Shown piece by piece: positions 57,169 through 64,000 of a DNA stretch of 64,000 nt. The stretch is taken from the NCBI GenBank assembly GCA_025766275.1, contig JAFKAC010000048.1, forward strand, positions 186,001-250,000, read 5' to 3'. The position numbers and the translations under genes were made by a program. This stretch comes from Lactarius indigo (lineage: Eukaryota; Basidiomycota; Agaricomycetes; Russulales; Russulaceae). Each line of letters opens with the position of its first letter. The first letter of the stretch is position 1. The notes below the pieces were generated by a model. It did not search any database, was not told the DNA's origin, and saw only the letters and a program-made list of their open reading frames with translations.

Positions 57169-58932
57169 TTTGTTGAGAGGGACGGTCAATGTGGCACCTT
57201 TCTCGAAACCTTTGAGCACGCCACCACAAGCGCCGTGGCGTAAATCGTCCACATGACCAGTAAGCGCTAGCCAGATATCACGGGAAAGTAGCAACAAGGA
57301 TCCGGAACCAATGCCTTTCTTATGTCTTCCGGCGTCGACAGTAGAAGATCATTCGTCCGTTTTGTTCCGCAGCCTATTGCCAGTTGTGGTTTCGTGGCGT
57401 AAAGGATCTGATCGAGTTACAATAGTCCACCTTGTAAAGTTTTCGCGTCATGAAAAGTCACTGGCATGCTTCACGAAGGACAGTGTAAGACGAGGGACCC
57501 GCTTGATCAGACGTGCCAGGCGTGAATGTAGGTACGGCGATGTCACTGGAAGTGGGCGTAAGGGCTGTTGCGTCCAAGGTTGCGTCTTTTTCAGCACTGA
57601 GGTACAGAACAACACCTGCGCCGTAAAACGTGAGCGCGTGAGCTATTAATATATTTCCTTTTGGGGGAGAGAACTCCGGGCCGTCAATCATCCTCTTACT
57701 TATTTCCTCCATTTGCCACTATGTGCCCCCTTGCCTTCTCTCACACCCTCCATTCTCACTACCATGTCTTATTCATACTGTACCATTAGAGGGACTATTA
57801 TTCCGCATTGTGGGCATAGAGTAACCAGAGTTAACTGTAATACGTATGTTCACACTGAGAATCTAGTCTGAGACTGTCAGTTATGTTTCAGTCGCTAGTC
57901 AGTGCTCCTTGCACCGCAGATCTATCATCGGGTCTCCCAGTAACATTTTATCGCTTTCTACATTGCTCAAAGTGGATAGGGTTTAAGCTGCAGAGGGGAG
58001 GCCAAGCAAGAAACGTGGATGAGAGGCGGCTCAGGCGAAAAAGGCGAGCCAACTCATCTCAGTTCCCAGACCCTTCAAGGCCGCGCACACGCTCGTGTCT
58101 GCTTTCAAACGTGGACTCGGGGACCTTCTGTCTCGCACACTCCCACGCAGAGACGTTTATGACTGGATTGGGTTCCTTGATGCTCGGGTGCAATACTCTG
58201 TCTTGTCTTCCTCGGAGTCACATGCGCAATTCTTGATCACTACTACAGTACTTCATGCATATGGGGCGGCGGGTGTCCTTATCTCGTGCCTCACTACTTC
58301 TCACACTTGTATTGACAGAGCGCGCACCAGAGCACTGACAAAAGCTGGGTAGACAGGACCCCGACACCTTGATGACGGGTTCTTCCCATCCTTCGCCAAT
58401 GCGCTGAATCCAAGGCCAACGTCATCAACACTTGAGCTACCCACTGATACCCCCCCTGAGAGTTCTTAGCGCAACACAGCTTAGGACGAGTCTCATAGGC
58501 GCGCATACACCAAGGACTTGATCAATCCCGTGACATATTATCATCATGTGGTGCCCCTTCCCAACAAGTACGCCCGATTACGGTACCTCAGTCATGCTCA
58601 TTGTACGTACCTATTCTCAAACGGGAAATACCGACTCTTTCTCGTAATGCTGCAAGTGCGATGGGTTCCACGCAGCGGAGTATTTATGTTTTTTTTTTTA
58701 AAAAAACGCCGAAATTGAACTACGTCGCTGTTGGGGAGCAGCAGAAAGATCCGAAAAGACTGCGTGTCGTCAAGGTGTCTGTTGTGTAATAGTTTAGTCA
58801 GACTAGGAAAGATATCCGGGGCAATTTACGAGCCACAGTTGATGTGGTGAGCAAAGCGACTGAGTGGGCGAGTTTCCCTTTCGGGCTCAGCTCTGAGTTG
58901 ACCCGAACACGGCCTCACTTCGCTCCTTCATC
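57169..58932. other. intergenic, 1.8 kb
   Basis: The minus strand 57712-57458 has an 84-codon frame (MEEISKRMIDGPEFSPPKGN) with protein-like composition but no recognised domain. It could be an exon of an unidentified gene. The remainder up to the Sel1 gene holds nothing I can support. Confidence 0.4.
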
Positions 58933-60718
58933 ATGCACCAGCCCTTGTCACGGCCAAACTCCTCAAACCTAAATGATTTATACCCAGGGCGACCTGACTT
59001 GCCTCCAGAGGCCTTTCGACCCGACTCTCGTCCACTAAGACACCCTCGACCGCACTCCCACAATCCTTCGTCCCAGTTACAACCCCAATATGACCCCGAC
59101 GACGGTTACGCTACGCCCGCAGACCCACGTTCGTCCCGGCAGTCCCGCCCTTCGTCTCACTACCTACCAACGCCACCACCCCCACCGCCCCAGCCCCAGC
59201 CCCAGTATTCCCCACAGACGCAGCCCCAATACATTGAAGACGATGGGTCACCTTCACCTGAGGACGACGATTTTTACCAGAGCGATCAGCCACCGTACCA
59301 GCCGGCTCCAGGTCCTCCCCGCTCTATCACCACACAGTCCGTCCGCGCCCACTCGCCACCCCCGGGCCCCATCCTCGATCATTCTCACCTGCGTCCTGGA
59401 AACCAAGCGGCCCTCCTATCCCACGAACGGACGCTCGAGCTGTACCGCGCGAATGCCAAAAAGACCCAGGACCCAGACCTCCAGTTCGAGTTTGCCGTCT
59501 TCATGGTCGATGCCTCCAAGACGCTTCCCATCCCCGAACTCACGCCGGGCAACGTCATGGACGTCGAAAAGGCGGTCGAAAAGCGGGATGATCTCATAAA
59601 GGAGGCCACATCGCTCCTCAAGCGCAACGCAGACCGCGGGCACATGCCCTCTCAGTATTTTCTCGCCGACTGCTACGCGAATGGGATTGGGACCCACAAG
59701 AACCGCCAAGACTTTGACCGCGCCTTTCCTCTCTTTATCCTTGCCGCCAAGCACGGCCACCCGGATGCGGCGTACCGAGCAGGAACGTGCTGCGAAAATG
59801 GCTGGGGCTGCCGGCGTGAGTCGGCGAAAGCGATACAATTTTACCGCAAAGCCGCCGCTTCTTCCCACCCGGGCGCGCTCTACCGCCTTGGCATCGCTGA
59901 GCTCAACGGTGAACTGAGCATGTCGAAGCGGCCCAAGGAGGGCGTCAAGTGGCTCAAGCGCTCCGCCGAACATGCTACTGCGGAATTCCCACACGCGCTA
60001 CACGAACTCGCGCTTCTACACGAGCGGGGTATCCACAACGTCGTCTTTGTCGACTTTGAGTACTCTGCGGAGCTCCTTGCGCAGGCGGCGGAACTCGGCT
60101 ACGCACCAAGCGCGTACCGCCTTGGCGAGTGCTATGAATACGGCAAGATGGGCTGCCCACAGGACCCCGCGTTATCCATCCACTATTACGTAAGTCTCTT
60201 GTCCTTTATTTGTTTTTTTTTTTGCGCGATCGGTTGACGGGACTCGTGCAGAACATCGCTGCGCAGCAAAATCACCGCGATGCGTGCTTTGCGCTGACTG
60301 CATGGTACCTCGTCGGCTCCCCCGGCGTACTCCCACAATCGGACACTGAGGCGTTCCTCTGGGCCAAGCGCGCCGCCGATGCTGGGCTCGCCAAGGCCAT
60401 GTATGCCGTCGGGTACTTTTACGAGGTCTCGATCGGAACTCCGCCCAATCAACACTTGTGCGTGTCCCCTCCCACCTTCCCAACCCTGAAAATTACGACG
60501 GCTGTGTGTGTGTGTGTGTGTACTGACGAAACGCTACCGACATAAACAGGGCAACGAGCATGTACAAAAAAGCTGCCGAGCTTGGTGATAAGCGTGCGGC
60601 GGAGCGCCTGAATGGGAACGCTGGGCCCGTTGCTACCGATTCGATAGTGCAGCGCGATGGGGACGGCGCTGGCTCCGGAGATACGCCGCGCACGAAGGAC
60701 AATTGTGTCATCATGTAG
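58933..60718 (+). CDS. Sel1-repeat protein with CaaX box, Chs4/Skt5-like
   Basis: Three exons close in phase: 58933-60189, 60252-60457, 60550-60718, giving 543 aa. Residues 1-150 are Pro/Gln/Ser-rich and disordered (PPPPPPQPQPQ). From about 230 there are Sel1-like helical repeats: PSQYFLADCYANGIGTHKNR, AFPLFILAAKHGHPDAAYRA, RLGECYEYGKMGCPQDPALS and KAMYAVGYFYEVSIGT. The protein ends in NCVIM, a classical CaaX farnesylation signal. Sel1 repeats plus CaaX is the layout of Chs4/Skt5, the activator of chitin synthase III at sites of wall growth, so a role at the plasma membrane is likely. The exact Chs4 paralogue cannot be told. The second intron contains a (TG)9 run. Convergent with ASK1. Confidence 0.92.
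60503..60520. repeat. (TG)9 microsatellite inside an intron
   Basis: TG dinucleotide run in the second intron of the Sel1-repeat gene. Confidence 0.9.
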
Positions 60719-61036
60719 AGCACGTTCTAGGGGGCGCAGGCGCGGAGTGAGAACGGTGACGTCTGTCATGACACACATTCCTTGAACTCCTACAGTAGTT
60801 ACGTTATTACAACCTTTGAACGCTTTCTTGTCTCTGTTATTCTCCACTTTTTTTTTTTCCTTAGCGGACCCGTTAATCTAGGAGTACGGACCTTTCTTCA
60901 GTTCCCAGTCCCCACAACACACGACCATCTACATAGTATGATACACACACGCATACCCTTTCCGTTCCTTGTTACCGTACTGTACTTAATACAGTATTAG
61001 AGCACGAGTTGCTCACTTCAACATCTGGGCGATGGG
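60719..61036. terminator. shared 3' region of two convergent genes
   Basis: 318 bases between the stop codons of the Sel1-repeat gene and ASK1. It must carry both 3' ends. A T-run lies near 60849-60858; I see no exact AATAAA. Confidence 0.45.
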
Positions 61037-62732
61037 TCACGTGCGCAATGGCAACGCCGCCCCGCGTTTCACAGGCCGCGCACCGAACACCGTCTCCTCT
61101 GGCGCGTCGCCATCGAGCGAGTCGAACGAATCATCCTCGGCTCCCGCAGCCACCACCCGCGCGAACGGGTGCACAGGCTCGAAAGACGCAGTAGCCGCGT
61201 CCGGGTCCGCGTCGAGCGAGTCGTCCTCATCGTCGTCATTATCGTCATCGTCGTTACGCCCGCGCTGCCGCGACGCGAGCAGGAACGCGGCGCTCGGGTG
61301 CGCCGTGTTGTGCACCGAGTCCTCCTCTCCCGAAGACGAGAACGTAGACGCGGACCCGTCGTCGCTTTCGGGCGTCGCGGTCACTCCTGCCGCCGCACCT
61401 GAGGAAGGGGGAGGCGTCATAAGTGACACCGTCTCGTGCGTGGCGCTCGAGGACGAGACCTGCTGCTGCTGCTGCTGGTGTGGGCGGCTCTGTGGGTCGC
61501 GCGGGAAGAGGGAGACTCGGCGCATGAGGCTGTCGAACTCTGGGTCGGTGCCCATGCTCGTCAGGCTCGCGCTCGCGTTCGCGCCGCGGGTATAGCGTGA
61601 GAGCGAGGGCGGCGACAGCACGGCGGAGCTCCCGCTGGTAGCGCTGGTGCCGCCCGCATCGCGCAGGGCGTCACGCACGAGCGTGTGGCGGATGTGCGCC
61701 GCGGCGTTCTTGGCGGGCGAGCGGCCCAGCGTTGGCAGACGCGCAAAGGGGAACATGACGGGCGGGGACATGCCCACTGGCAACGTGGGCTCTTCTTCGT
61801 AGTCTTCGTAGTGTTTCGTCGTCGTCATCGTCGGGTCGTTGACGACGACAGCGCGCGTTGTTGAGATGTGTGGGGTGCGGATGCGCGTTGGGGTTGGGAG
61901 CGCGGAGACGTCGTCTGTGGAGGTCGATGATGCGGGCTGGGGGTCTGCGCGTGTGAATTCGCGCAGTTCGCGGTCGAGGCGGACGAGTGGGGACTCGACG
62001 AGCGAGCTCCAGGACGGCGGGTCGGCGATGGATGGCTGGGTGGTGAAGAAGGTGCTGTTGTTGTTGTTGTTTGCGGCTTGTGCGCGCGCGGTCGCTGCTG
62101 CGGGTGTGGAGGATACTGCGGCGTGTGCGGGGAGGAAGGAGCTCTCGGATGGCGTGCGATTCAGGTCGAACGTGGGGGAACTGGGGCCTGGGGTGGTGGT
62201 GGTGGCGGATGAAGTCTCGGTAGTAGAGGCTACTACGTCGTGGGCGTCCGAAGAGGTGGCAGAAGGCTCTTGCATGGAGGACAGGTTGTCGGAGGTGGGG
62301 ATATGGACCTGAGCGGCATGTTCGAAAAAAGAAGTCCAGAACTAGACAGGGGGGGGGAAGTGAAATAATACACGTCGAACAGATCAAAGGGTACAGAGTG
62401 CATACCTTAGCCGCTTCCCGCACGGGCTCGGTGCCTATCGCGAAACGCTTGACCGCGGGTAGAATGCGATTTGAAAGCACTTGCTGCATCTTGGAAAAGT
62501 TGGCATCGATGTCCTTTATCACCACCAGGAATTCGGGTCTAGCGCGTCAGAAACCATGAGAAAAAAGTACCTGGAGCTTCAGGGTGATGAGTTGGTCGAT
62601 CTGGTCGATTTGGTCGTTGACTGAGGCGGCAGTGTCAAGCCCCGGGATGGTGATGGACGAGGGATCGGTGCTTGGCTCCCATCGGGGAGGGTTGGGGGGT
62701 ATAGGCTTTAGTTCCTTGATGCTTTTCGGCAT
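61037..62732 (-). CDS. ASK1: DASH complex subunit Ask1
   Basis: Ask1 is part of the DASH/Dam1 ring that couples kinetochores to spindle microtubules in fungi. Three exons close in phase: 62732-62571, 62513-62406, 62341-61037, giving 524 aa. The conserved domain is residues 1-110: RWEPSTDPSSITIPGLDTAA, VNDQIDQIDQLITLKLQ, ILPAVKRFAIGTEPVREAAK, and after the second intron FWTSFFEHAAQVHIPT. The rest is low-complexity Ser/Thr/Pro/Asp with CDK-like TP/SP sites, a polyglutamine run (HQQQQQQ) and NNNNN, typical of the divergent Ask1 tail. It ends in GAALPLRT. Most of the large plus-strand frames here are shadows of this gene. Confidence 0.93.
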
Positions 62733-63253
62733 CTCAGGCTAATAGTGCTCGTCTTTGTCGTTGTCGTTAACGACAAGAGTAGCGCTTGAGCTTGCCATCA
62801 CATGATTATCTCATCGAGAGAACCTGTCCCGGTCGCCGCATTCAACTTGTCCAGAATGATCCAGCGTACTCAAAACCGTGTTCTACTTCTTGGAAAAGCC
62901 AACTCTATGGGGAAATCTTATACGGGGTCTGCAAAGGCCGACTAACTTATGCTCTATCATACTTTCTGGTAGCGTGCTGCGCTGAATCACATTCCGACTC
63001 GGGCACTTCGATTTCGGAACAAGTGAACTGCCGATCCTTATCACAGTCACGATCGCTTAGCGGTCGCTTACTGGACGGGGAGCTTGTGCCTCCGCTTTCT
63101 AGTGTATCTGGATCAGGGTTTTTCCCCAACGTCCATGACTTCCCACAGGTTATCCTGGTGTATGCGGAAAATTCGTTCCCGAGTGCTCTCTATGGTCTTC
63201 CTGACGTGGTTTTTTTAGAACCTTCCTGTATACCTCCTTTTCTTCCGGCCTAG
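62733..63253. promoter_or_regulatory. divergent promoter ASK1 / 63254 gene with a 16-base palindrome
   Basis: 521 bases between start codons. TTGTCGTTAACGACAA at 62761-62776 is a perfect palindrome 29 bases upstream of the ASK1 ATG, preceded by two more TTGTCG units. A plus-strand frame runs 62786-63253 and stops right before the next ATG. I treat it as chance because it has no domain. Confidence 0.55.
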
Positions 63254-64000
63254 ATGGTTCCTTTACCGTGGAAAGCGCCCTGGAGGCGCACAAAAAATAT
63301 TGTTATTCCTTCAGATTATAGCGGTGTTGATGTGGGCTCAGGTGCGGGGTCCTACAAACGCTACTCCGAACAGACCGATTCATTCGTTTTCTCTTCGCAG
63401 AGCACGGCAATTCGCAGGGCGAACATGCCAAGTCCAACCCCAGCTCGGAAGGCATAGTGTCTTCTACGGAACTCACCACCTCAACAACACGTAGAGCGTC
63501 TTTACTTGAATCTGACCATGGTACGTGGTTTCTACTGCACTTCATTTCCGTGGGTTCATTCCATCACGCGACATTGGCCAGTGCACACCTCTACGCCTGT
63601 TCCGAGTCCTCCTCCGGCCAGCACCCCACCGCTTTCAACTACTGATACTAGATTTCCCCCTACCATTTCAAGCGATTGTAAGTCAGAAAATCGTGTCATT
63701 GAATGACTCACTGAGGCTGTCACCAGCACTGCCTTCTCCTTCTCCACGTCTTCATTTCGCGAGCGAGCCAGTGATCACGACATCGAGCCCGGAACATACT
63801 ACTCGTGTCCCTACAAGGTTCGTTTTGGTCGTCCCTACGATGTTGAGCGAACTACTCACTTGACTGCAGCTCGTCGTCGTCGTTGTCGAGACTGCCTCCA
63901 ACACAAAAGGCAGAACCTTCGGTACATTCAGACATCGTCCTCTCCTCACCTTCGAACCCTAAGGACGTTCCTCCAACTCTCACTTCTTCAAGTAGCATCT
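63254..64000 (+). CDS. Ser/Pro/Thr-rich protein, 3' end outside the window
   Basis: Five exons that keep one frame through four good introns: 63254-63341, 63401-63520, 63582-63677, 63727-63817, 63870 to beyond 64000. The protein starts MVPLPWKAPWRRTKNIVIPS then DYSGVDVGSEHGNSQGEHAK. It then becomes low-complexity: STPVPSPPPASTPPLSTTDT, LPSPSPRLHFASEPV, SSSSLSRLPPTQKAEPSVHS and SNPKDVPPTLTSSSSI. Each single exon looks like noise; the spliced frame is what supports the gene. No domain is visible yet; long Ser/Pro leaders are common in fungal signalling and transcription proteins, with the domain further on. The gene is cut by the window edge. Confidence 0.65.

Noticed and set aside
61032..62312. 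Large plus-strand frames (61032-61595, 61839-62312) rich in Ser, Ala and Val
   Set aside because: They are shadows of the ASK1 coding exon on the minus strand, which has the conserved domain and splice sites.
62786..63253. 155-codon plus-strand frame upstream of the last gene
   Set aside because: Ends directly before the chosen ATG, has no domain and lies in a promoter-sized gap; may be chance.

Overview
The window is nuclear DNA of a filamentous basidiomycete, most likely a mushroom-forming Agaricomycete. Coding regions are cut by many short introns of about 45-80 bases with GT..AG ends. The families present are typical of that group: DUF6535 membrane proteins, a giant DUF6606/DUF3638/DUF3645 protein, a lineage-type G-alpha, Ubp2-like protease, DASH Ask1, a prenylated Sel1-repeat Chs4-like protein, and LINE 3'-end relics. 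I built exon models by hand and checked that the phases close. Coordinates are good to a few bases where exons are listed.

Layout. 0-9.3 kb is accessory DNA: an ankyrin pseudogene, a C2-like/three-helix membrane protein, two LINE 3'-end fragments and a DUF6535 protein. 9.4-18.5 kb holds a divergent housekeeping pair, the GPI inositol-deacylase BST1 (minus) and a Ubp2-type ubiquitin protease (plus). 18.5-27.9 kb is the most dynamic part. It has an intact short-chain dehydrogenase (SDR), a broken inverted duplicate of it just upstream, a third SDR relic downstream, and a tandemly duplicated block carrying small secreted-protein genes with a shared signal peptide. 27.9-32.5 kb holds the tight divergent pair DUS2 (minus) and EXO84 (plus), only about 100 bp apart.

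32.5-40.9 kb is gene-poor, with an RG-rich basic protein, a spliced protein of unknown function and a nested inverted-repeat cluster. 41-46.5 kb holds the proteasome alpha-5 subunit (minus), diverging from an atypical G-alpha, followed by an aldo/keto reductase with a hydrophobic C-terminal tail. 47.6-57.2 kb is a 9.5-kb DUF6606/DUF3638/DUF3645 gene on the minus strand. It is broken by at least two in-frame stops and several frameshifts while its neighbours stay open. 58.9-64 kb holds the Sel1-repeat/CaaX protein (plus), ASK1 (minus, convergent with it) and the 5' part of a Ser/Pro-rich gene that leaves the window.

The genes do not form one pathway; this is ordinary fungal chromosome structure. 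Secretion and cell-wall functions recur (BST1, EXO84, Chs4-like, secreted peptides). I see no CRISPR, rRNA, or tRNA that I could support, and no biosynthetic cluster. The strongest candidates for something new are the SDR inverted duplication, the duplicated secreted-peptide block and the fresh giant pseudogene.
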